NCBI RefSeq assembly: GCF_023053635.1
Contig: NC_086173.1
Span: forward strand, 143,563,197-143,627,196
DNA: 64,000 nt
Source: Elgaria multicarinata webbii
Lineage: Eukaryota; Chordata; Lepidosauria; Squamata; Anguidae
Reading direction: 5' to 3'
Of the stretch, positions 1 through 9,953 are shown piece by piece. Positions within the stretch are counted from its first letter, which is position 1; each line of letters starts with the position of its first letter. A program made the position numbers and the translations under genes. The notes beneath the pieces are model-generated. The model saw nothing but the letters and a program-made list of their open reading frames with translations, was not told the DNA's origin and ran no database searches.

Positions 1-394
1 GTATGTGCAGTAAAATTTAAACAAGGAAGAGCATTCAGTATTGTGATCTCCACCCCCACCTACAGTCTGAAGTGGTACAGTCTTATCCACCTCATCAATA
101 AGCACTGGTGCCCTTAGTGCTATATTAACTGAATGAGGGAGAGGAACTTGTACTCAATGGAGATTCACTCTGCAGCAGGCTTTCCTTCATTTAAGGCCAA
201 CTTCACTCTTACATGTGAAAGTATCTTGAGTGAATGACTCCTATTCAGCCCCTCCTTCCGCTGCCCCTGCCCACCCCCCCCGCCATCCCATCCCGTCCTC
301 CCTGGGCCCCCAGGCAAGAGCAGCAGAGATTATTCTGAGCCAGCATGCCTTTACTTTCTGCTAACAGAGTTCCTTCTCAGGAAGCATTGCAGTA
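1..394. other. Flank with no recognised gene or repeat
   Basis: I see no coding exon and no repeat family I can name here. There is only a C-rich tract around 260-310. Confidence 0.5.
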
Positions 395-525
395 GAGCCA
401 GCCTCCCCAACCCAGCGCTCTACAGACTACAATCCCCATCATCCACAGCTGGGACAGCCAGAAGCCATGCTGGCTGAAGGTAATGGGATTTGCAGCCTCA
501 CATATCTAAAGGGCGCCAGGTTGGA
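395..525. repeat. Palindromic MITE-type repeat (CCAACCTGGTGCCCTCCAGATG family), diverged copy
   Basis: The two halves are imperfect inverted copies. It opens with a 'cctccccaaccca..gcgctctacagactacaa' side and closes with 'gggcgccaggttggagaac'. The family is the commonest repeat in the window; better copies lie at 39019-39140 and 50555-50690. Superfamily not determined. Confidence 0.6.
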
Positions 526-594
526 GAACAGGATGATGATGATGATGATGATATTTTCTCTCTCCCTCAAAATACCTACTGCTGAATCAGGGGA

Positions 595-720
595 GGGGAT
601 GGTGTGGCCCTCTGGATGTTATTGGACTGTAACTTCCATCATCCCTCACCATGGGTTATGCTGGCTGGGGCTGATGGGAGTTGCAGTCCAACAACATCCA
701 CACATTCTCCATCCCTGGTC
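595..720. repeat. Palindromic MITE-type repeat, same family, partial
   Basis: It contains the 'ggccctctggatgttattgg' arm and the complementary core 'ggctggggctgatgggagtt'. The outer part of the right arm is missing. The following 250 bp hold nothing I recognise. Confidence 0.55.
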
Positions 721-967
721 TACAGCCTCCTGCTGTAGACACCCCCAGAACAGCACTAGGACAATACAGGGTTGCCAGGGTGCCATTGCCACCTTGAGCA
801 GCATGGCTGCACCAGCACTGCCCCTCCTCTGCTTCCATTGCTAACCATTCTGCATCTGGGTTAATTATATACATGCCAGCCACCAACTCTGTTACACTGG
901 TGCATAGTGAAAACTAATTTGAATCTTAGACTGGATTAGATCTGGAGGCTCCACTCCATTCAGTCCA

Positions 968-1062
968 TCAGAGCCAGTGTGGTGTAGTGGTTTAGGGTGT
1001 TGAACTGGCGAGATCCAGGTTCAAAGCCCCATTAAGGCAAATCGGTAAGGAGGAGAAAACTC
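968..1062 (+). repeat. tRNA-derived SINE head (Sauria/ACA-type), fragment
   Basis: The stretch 'gccagtgtggtgtagtggtt' is the A-box-bearing head of this SINE and 'ggttcaaagccc' is its B box. The full-length copy at 60047-60265 serves as reference. Only the head is preserved here. Confidence 0.7.
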
Positions 1063-1094
1063 CAGTGCTGAGTGATGGTTGAAACCTTTAACAT

Positions 1095-1430
1095 AGCTCT
1101 ACACCAGCGTTAGGCAACCTTTTGGGCCATGGGCACATCTGGCAATTTGAAAAAACTATCCTGGGCACAACCACAAAATGGCTGCCACAGGAGGTGTGGT
1201 GACAAGTAACCTGCCGGAGAGACTCAATGCGAGACAGAGGTGGGGGCTGACCACCAATACACTACAACTCCTTTGAACCCACATTTTTCAGCAACAGCAG
1301 AAACCTAGTTCATAGCAAAATGTATTAAATTGTTTTTAATAAGTGGTAGGGCACCAGGAAGGTGTCGGGAGGTCCCCACCACTTACTCCTGCTCTAGGTG
1401 TTTCAGAATAAAACCCCATGAGCTAAACAT
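1095..1430. repeat. Unclassified interspersed repeat, possibly a non-autonomous hAT
   Basis: The start, 'ttaggcaaccttttgggcca', resembles the first arm of hAT-type elements in which a consensus of the kind CAACCTTTTTGGGCC is followed by 'gggcacatctgg'. No right end or target duplication was found. Tentative. Confidence 0.3.
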
Positions 1431-1479
1431 TCAAACCAATTCGCCTATTTGAGCTGCTGTTCTCTCCTCTTTAACCCAC

Positions 1480-1640
1480 ACTGAATCCCCCACTTAGCCA
1501 AGAAGCTCACTGGGTGACTTTGAGCCAGTCATTCTTTCATCTTAACTTATTTCACAGGGCTGTTGTCAGAATAAAATGGGGGTAGGGTGGGGAGAGAACC
1601 ATATACACCACCCAGAGTTCCTTGGAAGAAGTGTGACATG
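1480..1640 (+). repeat. Sauria/ACA-type SINE body fragment
   Basis: It shows 'agctcactgggtgactttga' and 'gccagtcat', the SINE body after the B box, then 'ttatttcacagggctgttgt' and the end region 'ccacccagagttccttgga'. The tRNA head is absent. Confidence 0.65.
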
Positions 1641-1679
1641 AAAAATATCATAAAAGAATTACATCACACATTCCCCATT

Positions 1680-1800
1680 GCCTAAACCAGCTCTCCCTAG
1701 CTGCGCGACCTCCAGATGTGCCCCTTCATCCCTAGGGAGGAATGCTGGCTGGGGAAGATGGGAGGCTATAGTGCAACACATCTGGAGGTCCCTAAGTTGG
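1680..1800. repeat. Palindromic MITE-type repeat, diverged copy
   Basis: The arms 'gacctccagatgtg' and 'cacatctggaggtc' are inverted copies about 70 bp apart around a 'ggctggggaagatgggag' core. Same family as 395-525. Confidence 0.6.
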
Positions 1801-2019
1801 GTAAAACTGGCCAAAACTCATATAGGCACATTCAAGCTTTCACCATGCACCAGACATTTTCCTCCTCATGCCACACCTGAAATCTGTCACACGCCTTCCC
1901 TGTCTTCTGGAACAGATGGAATCATGGTGTTTACCTTTATTAGCCCAAATGGAAGAGCACGAGATCAGTGTGTCCGGCACACTTTATATAAATAAGCATT
2001 AAAGCAAACTCCTACACTC

Positions 2020-2195
2020 CAGGTTCAAATGCCCATTCAGCTATGAAATTCACTGGGTGACCTCGGACCAGTCACACATTCTTTCTCCTAGGCTAGCCTA
2101 CCTTGCAGGGGTGTTATGAGGATGGAGAGGGGAGAACCATCAGTTGCTTGGAGGAAGGGGAGGATAAAAATGTAACAAATAAATTCATGCCTCTG
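2020..2195 (+). repeat. Sauria/ACA-type SINE fragment with 3' end
   Basis: It reads 'ccaggttcaaatgcccattc' (B-box side), 'aaattcactgggtgacctcg', then 'aggataaaaatgtaacaaat'. A 3' terminal A-rich stretch is present; the A-box end is lost. Confidence 0.65.
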
Positions 2196-2370
2196 GTGCA
2201 GTTCTGGTTGCCCCATCTTAAAAACAATATCAGAACAGAGAGTTGGAAAAGGTACAGAAAAGGGCCACTGAACTGGACCATCCATTCAAAATATCTCCCC
2301 AGCACGGAAAGACTAAAGCATTAGGGTTTATCTTTTTTAGTTTAGAAAAGGACAGATGACTATATATGGC
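2196..2370 (+). repeat. CR1/L3-type LINE fragment (reverse transcriptase 3' part)
   Basis: The stretch 'gttctggttgccccatctta' with 'gaaaaggtacagaaaagggc' matches the RT C-terminal region also seen in the longer copy near 58.2-58.4 kb. It is truncated at both sides and not open. Confidence 0.55.
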
Positions 2371-2380
2371 CCTTAATGCG

Positions 2381-2510
2381 TAATTCTATGCATACTTAGA
2401 CAGTAAAAACTTCCACATCTCCCAACATGCCCCAGCCAGCCATGAATGTGGGGCGTGCTGGGAGTTGTAGGGCTTTTCCCTGTCTAAACAAGCATAGGAT
2501 TGCACCCCTA
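2381..2510. repeat. Palindromic MITE, second family (arm ends in ATGCATAGGATTG)
   Basis: The left arm holds 'attctatgcatacttagaca' and the right arm 'gtctaaacaagcataggatt' is its inverse. The centre is 'ccagccagccatgaatgtgg'. A second copy lies at 54750-54895. Confidence 0.65.
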
Positions 2511-2611
2511 ATATGTCTCTTTAAGCTGTGTGGATCTTTCCCCTGATGTAAACAGCATACCCCGACGTGGGGGTTTAAGATTAGGCTTGGGACTGATGGG
2601 GTGAGGAAAGC

Positions 2612-2855
2612 GGGTTGGACCCAGATTTAGGTGCATGTAACAGGGCAGGCGGAAGTAGACTTCCCCACCCTTTCCTCTCCATGGCAGCCCTTCCAGCCCC
2701 CTAAAAATGTTACACGGCAAGTCAGAGGACCCTGCTGAATGAGATGAGCAGTGGTTCGGGAGGGAGGAGGTCTGAAAAATTGGGTGGAGGCACCTTCTAT
2801 GTGCAGAAACCTTCCGTCAATGGAAGGCAGATCCTGGATCCAACCTAGGGAGTTT
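2612..2855. repeat. Unclassified dispersed repeat, copy 1
   Basis: This stretch aligns by eye with 4003-4230. Both share 'ttccagccccctaaaaatg'/'ctccagccccctgaaaatg', 'gaccctgctgaatg', 'caccttct.tg.gcaga' and 'ggatccaac' in the same order and spacing. I do not recognise the family. Confidence 0.5.
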
Positions 2856-3404
2856 AACTCTTTCTCCCCTGGTGTGTCCTGGCAAGTGGAAGCTGCTATT
2901 TGCATTAGTGCCAAGTCTTCCCACCTGATGCAAAGAACAGCTTTGGAGGGATGATTTTCATCAAGATCACAGGGTGGGGTGGGGAGCATTCAACTTCTCC
3001 TCCCTGCTCCAGGCAGTCTCAAGTCTGACCGCCTCTAACCCTACCCGGGGCTGCTATTTGCATTGGGAAATAAAGGGAACATAAAGAGATGTATTTAACC
3101 TCCTGTGAAGTTTGGCCGGAATAGAACAGAGGTTTATAATGTTATGAATGATGTGGTGAGAATTCTAAAGCCTGAACCCGAGGTCAATCAATAAAATTGA
3201 TCAGCTGTAGGTTCAGGATTTCAAAAGAAAGTACCTCTTCAGATAATGCATACTTAACACAAGGGAGTCATTAGCACAAGTGTCTACGGCGTCTAGCTTA
3301 GGTGGCTTTAAAATGGGGATTAGACAAATTTGACAGCTAAATGTCCACATTCAGAAGCATTACCGGATGCTGGGCAGGGGGGCAGGGGTGGAGGATGCAA
3401 TAAA
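2856..3404. other. No gene seen; one short CR1/L3 scrap
   Basis: Around 3303-3333 'ggctttaaaatggggattag' matches the 3' part of the CR1/L3 LINE seen at 58.8 kb. Otherwise nothing is recognised. Confidence 0.4.
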
Positions 3405-3470
3405 GCATCCTTCTGCAACCTGGTGCCCTCCAGATGAGTTGGACTACAGCTCCTATCTTTCCTCTGTTCA
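3405..3470. repeat. Palindromic MITE-type repeat, left half only
   Basis: It reads 'cctggtgccctccagatgag' and 'ttggactacagctcctatc', the left arm of the common palindromic family. No right arm follows. Confidence 0.55.
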
Positions 3471-3669
3471 TGAGCTTCCTGAGAGGATCTCATGTGGCTG
3501 GCCGCTGTTGGGGGGAAGTGTGGTGGACCCATGATCTGATCCAACAAAGGCAGAGTTGGGGTGAGTATCTAGTCATGCCCCTTCAACAAGATATGAGTTG
3601 GGCTTTAGGGAGCATAAAAGTAGCTCAACTAATGGCTGACACAGTCATGTCTTGATGCGATCAGGAAAA

Positions 3670-3745
3670 GGCTGTAGTGCAGCGACAGAGAACATTTTTG
3701 TGCACAAAAGGCACCAGATTCAAATCCTGACATCTCTAGTTTAAG
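3670..3745 (+). repeat. tRNA-derived SINE fragment (second squamate tRNA-SINE type)
   Basis: The B-box-like 'accagattcaaatcctgaca' follows 'ttttgtgcacaaaaggc', matching the order of the better copy at 44690-44870. Diverged and truncated. Confidence 0.5.
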
Positions 3746-4002
3746 AAAAGGAGGAGGAGGAGGAGGCAGAAAGAACAAGCCAACAGGTTTCCTCAAGGGG
3801 AAGAGGCATGAAGAAAGGAGGCAGTAGTTCCTGCAATGAGCAAGGTTTCCCAACTTGGTAATAGGTTGCATTAAGTGGAAAGGAGTGGATGGGGGATGAT
3901 TCAGTGGCCAAACAAAATCTGACTTGTGGAGAGGGAGGAGGTACTTCTACAGAGCTTAGGCAACTTTTGGTGATATTGGTGTTAGTGGCTGTAATTATTA
4001 TT

Positions 4003-4230
4003 AGGTTGGCTCCAGATTTAGGCTGGTAGAAAAGGACTTTCTTGCCCTTCTTCCCTGCAGCACAGCAGCCTCTCCAGCCCCCTGAAAATGCAAACACTTG
4101 GGGGACCCTGCTGAATGGGTGAGCAGAGCTGAGTGGGGAGGGGATCCCTAAGACTTGGGTGGGGACACCTTCTGTGAGCAGAGCTCTTCCGCCCACGGAA
4201 AGCAGATCTGGGATCCAACTCAGTTATTAA
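4003..4230. repeat. Unclassified dispersed repeat, copy 2
   Basis: Partner of 2612-2855, with shared blocks in the same order. A search of the whole genome would be needed to name the family. Confidence 0.5.
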
Positions 4231-4254
4231 ATGCCAGGCTCAAGCCTTGAATGT

Positions 4255-4400
4255 CTTCACACAAGTAATGAACTTAAGGGATTCGCTCCCACCAGCTGTG
4301 AAATTACCCAATTGCTTAGATGGTTTTCGAAAAGGGATTAGACAAATTCATGGAGGATGGATACGTCAATGAGTTGTATCTAATTTAAATCCCATTCATT
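4255..4400 (+). repeat. CR1/L3-type LINE 3' fragment
   Basis: It shows 'cgaaaagggattagacaaat' and 'tcatggaggatgga', the segment that in the 58-59 kb copy precedes the CR1/L3 3' end. Confidence 0.55.
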
Positions 4401-4865
4401 TTTATGAGTCTACTCAAAGAAGAACTGACATTGGATCCAACCCACTTGCTGTTGAGCACGACAGCTATATGGAGCCTCCATGTTCAGTGGCAGTATACCT
4501 ATGAGTACCGAAGAATGGGAACCAGCAACAAGAAAAGGAAGGTAGTGAGCGTATGGACTTCCCAAGGGACAGCTGCTTCTAGCTGCTCTTGGATACAAGA
4601 TGGAACCTCATATTGATCTAGCAAGGGGATAGTAATTGTAAAGCAATGCCTGCTTCTGAGCAGGTGCAAAATGCTTTCCCCCAGACAGCCACCTGGACGT
4701 GGTCTCAGAAGTCCCATGGGGACAGGCCACTGCTCTGAGGCTTCTTCAGGAAGACTCGCCTGACGCTCTCAGACCCCTGGCTCTGCAATTGATTTGCAGT
4801 ATTTGAACACCAGTGCACTTAAGTAATGTTAGACTCCGGACTTAATAGCGTCACAGGGAAGGGCT
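4401..4865. other. No gene or repeat recognised
   Basis: ORFs here are short, overlap on both strands and show no domain. Confidence 0.4.
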
Positions 4866-5010
4866 CCTTCGAGCAGTCTTCCCCAACATAGCGCCCTCCA
4901 GATGTTTTGAGCTACAACTCACAGCATTCCTGATCATTGGCTATGCTGGCAAGGGCTGATAGGAGTTGAAGTCCATCTGCAGAGCAAGAAGTTGGGGGAA
5001 TCTGCTTTAG
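4866..5010. repeat. Palindromic MITE-type repeat
   Basis: The left arm has 'cttccccaacatagcgccct' and 'ccagatgttttgagctacaa'; the right side has 'gctgataggagttgaagtcc'. The outer right arm is diverged. Confidence 0.6.
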
Positions 5011-5515
5011 AGGGCAATGTATATTACTTCAAAATAGATTGCTCTCCCTGCCCCGTAGTTTTCATTTGTACACAGGACAGGCCTTCCCATTTTTCCTGGC
5101 AGTCTGGCAAAACCTCCATGGTTTTCTTTGAGCCAGAGTTTCCCAGCAGCTCTTGAAGAGAAGCAGCAATAAAAGCAAAAAAGGTAGTCATATTGACCAT
5201 AAGTAAAATTCCCACATTCATATTGGTGTAATCTGTATTAGACCAACGCAAAGATCACAAAAAAGTGAAAGCTTTCAAGATCTCCAAATCTCTTCATCAG
5301 GCAAGATATTATAAAAAAAAACGTGTGGGGGGAGGGAGCAGAGGAGGATGAAAAGGGTGGAAATCTGATTGTGAAGTCACATTACCCCCATTTTCAGAGT
5401 CCCAAGCCTAGAGAGAGAGAAAGAGAAATAAAAGCGACTGCGTTGCCTTTGGGCATGTACAGAGTGCACATTGACTCACCAGGTAAGAAGAAACATGGGT
5501 TCTACAACTCTCATT
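5011..5515. other. No gene seen upstream of the CpG island
   Basis: Around 5222-5310 the text 'aagtgaaagctttcaagatc' with 'cttcatcaggcaagatatta' resembles an interspersed repeat end that recurs at 60329-60350. Otherwise unannotated. Confidence 0.35.
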
Positions 5516-6249
5516 TTAGAAATCCCCCCCCCCCTTTAATCTGTTTGCGATCGCAGCCGACCTTTCCGGGGTGGGGGGTGAGGTAGGGGGCAAGGGCGAG
5601 CCACGTGGCCGCTGCGGTGCCTCTCCGGCCCAGTACTCTAACGCCGGCCTGGGGCGAAGGAGGCGGGCAGAGTTGGGGAGAGAGAGAGGGAGAGAGGGAG
5701 GGCGGGAGAGAGAGGGAGGGAGGGAGGCGGGCCTCTGTCTCCGGCTCATGATCTGAGCCCCATTAGCCGAGCGGCGCTCGCTCGCTCGCTCCGAGGCTGC
5801 TGGCTGCGTCCCTGGCTCGGGGCTGCACGTGACGGTGCAGCGGCAGCATTTTGGCCCCTGCTGCAGGGACCTCTGGTGCGGCTCCGAACGGGCAAGTCTG
5901 ACGCCAACCGTCCGTCTCTCCCTCCTTGTGCTGCAGTCCAGGTGGGCAGGACACGGGTCGTTGTTGGCACTGAGTGCGAATTCGGGCACGGGGTGGGGGA
6001 GGCGGCTGTTCCTCCGCCGCCTCCTGTTGCTCCTTCCCGTCCTTCGCGGTCCCTGCTGGCCTGACCCGTCGCTGGAGTCTTCTCCGTCAGCACGGAGGTG
6101 TCAGGCTGATAAAACACCCGTTGATGGTGGTGGTGGCGGGTTGGGGTTTTTGCAGGGTTGCTGCTGCTGCTCTCCGTCAGGAGCCAACGGCGCAGCGCAG
6201 GTTCTCCGGAGGCGGCGTTGGCGAAGCTAGTTATGGGGGCGACTTGAGC

Positions 6250-6359
6250 AGTGCCGAAGCGGGGCGCTTTGGAACATCTAGGACGAGGCAGCCCCTTCCC
6301 TGGGGATGGATGAGGCTACCCGGGGGCAGCAGCAGTGCCAGGAGGAGCCCGCCGCCGAG
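6250..6359 (+). other. PRRT3: Probable PRRT3 5' UTR exon, 3' end at 6359 (start unknown)
   Basis: The splice donor is GAG|GTAAGC at 6359/6360 in the CpG island. The listed start is only a placeholder inside the island. It would join an acceptor at 8600/8601 or 8627/8628. No transcript data are available, so the junction is inferred. Confidence 0.5.
6306..6359 (+). promoter_or_regulatory. Predicted upstream ORF in the PRRT3 leader, first part
   Basis: An ATG at 6306 sits in a strong Kozak context (G at -3, G at +4) and reads 18 codons (MDEATRGQQQCQEEPAAE) to the donor in phase 0. Spliced to the 8628 or 8601 acceptor it meets TGA at 8637-8639, before the main ATG at 8687. Both acceptors give the same frame because they differ by 27 nt. 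If used, it should lower initiation at the PRRT3 ATG. It depends on the inferred junction. Confidence 0.4.
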
Positions 6360-6744
6360 GTAAGCAACCTGCGTACACACAAAATGTGCGTGGGCCATCC
6401 AGGCCGGAGGGTTCGACAGCGGGGCGCCCCCCTCCTCGCTCCAGAAGGACGCGCCGGGCATCTATGGGCACCTTCGCTGGCACCTGCCTCCAGGGAGACG
6501 CGGACTGCTTAATGTTTGATGAGCATTACGTTTGGGCGCCTGGCACACACCCTGCCCATGACTGTCCTTGGACGCGGAGACACCTTGCCGGCTCCCAGGC
6601 TTGGATGCGCTGAGAGCACGCCCTGAGTTGCCCAGCGGCTTCTTTGCCCCCTGGGCCACACCTTGCTCTCACCACTTGTCCTCGCTGCCTCCTGGAATGC
6701 AGTCTGCCTTATCTTTTTTGCCATTTGCTCTTAGAACCATTCAC

Positions 6745-6890
6745 AGGCTACCTTAGCCTGGTGCCTCCTAGATGTCTTGGACAACAACTACCATTACCCC
6801 CCCTCCAGCCAGCAGACCAATGGCTGGGGATAATGGGAGTAGTTGTCCAACTTGTCCAGAGAAGGACACCAAAGTGGGGCAGGCTAGCCC
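6745..6890. repeat. Palindromic MITE-type repeat
   Basis: The arms are 'agcctggtgcctcctagatg' and, on the right, 'gtccagagaaggacaccaaa', around inverted cores 'ttggacaacaactaccatta' and 'taatgggagtagttgtccaa'. Lies in the leader intron. Confidence 0.65.
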
Positions 6891-7194
6891 TCTATACAAT
6901 AATAGCATTTAGACTGGGAGCAGATAAGAGGTCGGCATGAAGATTCCAGGTGGGAAGAGAGCTCTGGTGTACGTTGGGGTGGGTAGTAGGTTAGTATTTC
7001 TTGCTTTGCTGTGTTCGTTGTGCAGTATTCCGGGACGGGGGAGGGCAAAAGGACTGTATTGTAGATGTTGTTGAGGTGGTGACAGCAGCACACGATAGTG
7101 AGGTGGGTGAAAATGTCAGGAGACGTCATTGGTGCAGTGTGGTGTTTATATTATACACGTCATCAGCATAGCACTTTTCTTGCAGCAAAACAAG

Positions 7195-7340
7195 GGGGTT
7201 GGCAACAATCGCTCCATTTTACAGAAAGGGGAACTGAGGCTGAGAAGCAGAAACTTGGCTCAGAGCCCTTGATTGAGTGGGAATTTGTACCTAGGTTCAA
7301 ACTGAGCTCTCTGCCACGCTGAGTGAACTATGCTGCCCCA
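7195..7340 (-). repeat. MIR SINE, antisense
   Basis: It contains 'ccattttacagaaaggggaa', 'ctgaggctgagaagcagaaa' and 'tacctaggttcaaactgagc', the reverse-strand core and tRNA region of MIR. An old amniote-wide SINE. Confidence 0.7.
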
Positions 7341-8014
7341 TTACATAAAAATGGGTTGTGCTGGCTTATGGATAGGATGCTGTAGCTGGGTGAAAAACTA
7401 TTCTGAGAAAGTGGTGTAACTTTTACCAAGCCGGGGCTACGGGATTCCAAATCCTGCGGCTTCTTTGCTGCTAGGCCAGGGAAGGGTTAAAGTGCTGCAG
7501 AATTCCAGGCTCCAATCACAGGCACGGGGCTCAGCTAGCTTGGTCTGAGCATCCCCATCCTCAAGCTGCCTTGGAATGGGAGCCAGATGCCCAAGGTGAA
7601 CTTGCACGGGCTGCAGGGAATAGGTGCACTGCAGGGCTTGGGTACCAGCTGTGGAGCCATGCAGCATCTGGGGATCAAGCCGTTTTGGTGGGGGCATCTG
7701 ATCACCTGCATTCGCTGAGGTATGCATTTGTCTTCCTACCTGCCTTCCACTCATAGGTGGTCCCGATTGGATTCCTGGCATTTCCAGTTAAAGAATCTTT
7801 GCAGGAGTGGGAAAGGCCTCTGAGGCCCTGGGAAGCTGCTGCCAGCCAGGGTAAACAAAACTGGGCTTACATGGATCAGGCAGCTCTTTCTATCACCCTA
7901 CTTCCTCTGTAAGGTTTAGCTACTGTGGCCAGTGGCAACGAGAGGAGGGCAACCCCCAGTCCTATGCAGAGCAGAGGGGTTTCCCATCAGACCCAGAATG
8001 ATGCCACATTGTCC
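7341..8014. other. Leader intron, nothing recognised
   Basis: Short shadow ORFs only. Confidence 0.4.
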
Positions 8015-8106
8015 CTCCGAGTGACAGCCACCAATTTGGATGGCTTAGACAAATTGTGTGAACAGAATGCTGGACTAGATCTAGGAGGGCTCTTTGTATG
8101 TTCATA
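8015..8106 (+). repeat. CR1/L3-type LINE 3' scrap
   Basis: It reads 'ccaccaatttggatggctta' and 'gctggactagatctaggagg', the same order as the 3' end of the 58-59 kb LINE but with an internal loss. Confidence 0.55.
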
Positions 8107-8627
8107 CCCTGGGGTCACCTACCTGCAGCCGCTGCTGCTGCTATGCAAAGCCCCGCATTAGGGGTCGGCTGCTGCCGTGTGTGGGGTTCCCTCTGATGCT
8201 GGCCCAGGGTGAGGAGGGGACATGAAGCTGCTATATTTGGGCACGAGAGGAGCATCTGCTCAGCCTCAGGAGGGATGAACAGCATGCGCATGTGACTGCA
8301 TCTTCATGTTTGCATCCATGTGTCTTGGCACGAGTACGGCCATGCACAGTCATGGGCTCATGTTTGCCTGCAGCTCTCCACGCTCCCATCTTGGCCGCTT
8401 CTTTCTCTTTTTCACTCCAGTGTTTCGCTCGCAACGGGCTCCCCGCTTTTAACCCCACTCTGCCCATTTGAACAGTCTGGCACGGGTGCATTTTTAGCCC
8501 AGCTCTCATCCCGTCAGCCCCTTCCTTCAGCATATCCCCCTTGCCAAAGCTTTGCCCCTGTTCCTTGCTCATGACAGACCTTTTCTTCAACCCACACCAG
8601 CAGCCTCACAGTGTTCCTGTCCAACAG

Positions 8628-8686
8628 GGTGAAGCATGAGAAGCTCGGACGACGCTGGACACTGAGCTGCACCCCTCGTGTCGGTG
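8628..8686 (+). other. PRRT3: PRRT3 5' UTR part of the first coding exon
   Basis: An acceptor 'gttcctgtccaacag|g' at 8627/8628 or 'caacccacaccag|c' at 8600/8601 precedes the ATG at 8687. The ATG context is strong (G at -3, G at +4). Confidence 0.5.
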
Positions 8687-9953
8687 ATGGCTGTTGTGTG
8701 GCATTTCCTCGCCTGGAGCCTGCTCCTGCCAGCACTGCACCTGGCCTTCCGCCTCCCCAGCCTGGACAGCCCCGCCTGGGACCCTCCTTCTAGTCCTGCC
8801 CCAGAGCTGCCTCGACTGAACGGCCCCTCCCGAGAGCTTCTCCCAAGCACACCACCAGCCGTGCCCCGTTCAGAGCTCAACTCCAGTGGGCTCCAGGGGC
8901 CCAGTGATGAGCATTGGAAAGAGGCCAGCCCCAATCTCCATCCTGGCACTCCAATACCCACAAAGCCCTTTGTCTTTCCTGCAGTGACTGGTTCTGGCTT
9001 GGGAAGCCCCACTAGTGCTCCTGGAGGAAGCTTAGCTCCCCACCTAGCTGTGCAGGGCCTGCCTCTGGCAGGTGACTTCATGCTGCCCACAGTGGGCCCG
9101 TCCAGGCTTCAAACAGGGACTGAGGATATTGGCCATGTAACTTCGGAACCTAGTCCAGAGCAGAGGAAGAAGGAGCTCTCTCTTCCTCTGCCTGGCACTG
9201 AGTCTGCACGGATGGCCACCCCCGTGACAGCCTCCTTGCCTGCCTCACCCAGGGCACACGCCTCAGAACTGCCTGCCTCCCAGGAGGAGGCCACGCAGAG
9301 TCACCACCCAGCAGGTCCCAATGACACCTCCGTGGCAACCACGTTAAACCCCAGGCCCACTGTGTCCACCATCCCCTTGGTGACGTCGTCTGCTGATAGG
9401 TTCCCTGTCCAGTGGCTGGCAACCGAGGGCACCGCTCTTAGGGGCGAGAGTTCCATGGGGCAGTTGGGAAGCAGGGGGCCCGAGCAGGAGCTTCTGGCCA
9501 GGAATCAGACCACCGTCAAATATTTGGCTTCGTACCGGAGCACACAGGTCTACGGTGGTTCGCAGGCTCAAGAGGAACTCTCTACCTCTCCTTTTAGACC
9601 CACGCAGGCAGCTAGAAATACCCAGAATCCACTTGGACCATGGAGCGACACTGTGCCCGGGGCTTCCACCTCCCAGGTGCCACAATTAACCTTTACAGCT
9701 ATCCCACCAGATGGAAAAGGCCCTAGGCTTAGACCTGCCGCAGCCGGCTCCCATCAGCCACCCCTAGAGGGGCTCTTCCCGAGCCATTCCACCCCTCCAC
9801 CACCAGAGGGTCTGGCAGGGACCCCCCTGGGGCCTGTTGCCCGTGAAAGAAGCACCCACTGGAGCCTGAGCGTTGAGACAACACCGCGGCCAGGAGCGGG
9901 GGAAGTGGCTGGAACGGAAAGGACTCACTTCCACGGCAACTCTGCCACCCCAG
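8687..9953 (+). CDS. PRRT3: PRRT3 coding exon 1
   Basis: It encodes the signal peptide and most of the Pro/Ser/Thr-rich ectodomain (residues 1-422 plus one base). The donor CAG|GTAGGT is at 9953/9954, phase 1. The frame stays open about 120 nt into the intron, which is read-through and not coding. Confidence 0.93.

Larger units (their letters stand above)
5516..6500 (+). promoter_or_regulatory. PRRT3: CpG island, probable PRRT3 promoter
   Basis: GC- and CpG-rich DNA of about 1 kb in an otherwise AT-balanced region, with no TATA box. Two CACGTG E-boxes lie at 5602-5607 and 5826-5831; the second reads CACGTGAC, the type bound by USF/MiT factors. The island ends at a strong donor (6360) on the + strand and lies 2.3 kb upstream of the first PRRT3 coding exon. 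The transcription start is not fixed by the sequence. That the island serves PRRT3 is inference from position, strand and the donor. Confidence 0.65.

Noticed and set aside
5516-6363. Overlapping ORFs in the left CpG island
   Set aside because: Same reason: low stop-codon density in GC-rich DNA. Only the short ATG 6306 frame ending at the donor was kept, as a uORF.
8678-8686. Upstream GTG start for PRRT3
   Set aside because: A GTG start is not expected in a vertebrate nuclear gene; the ATG at 8687 has a strong Kozak context and opens the signal peptide.
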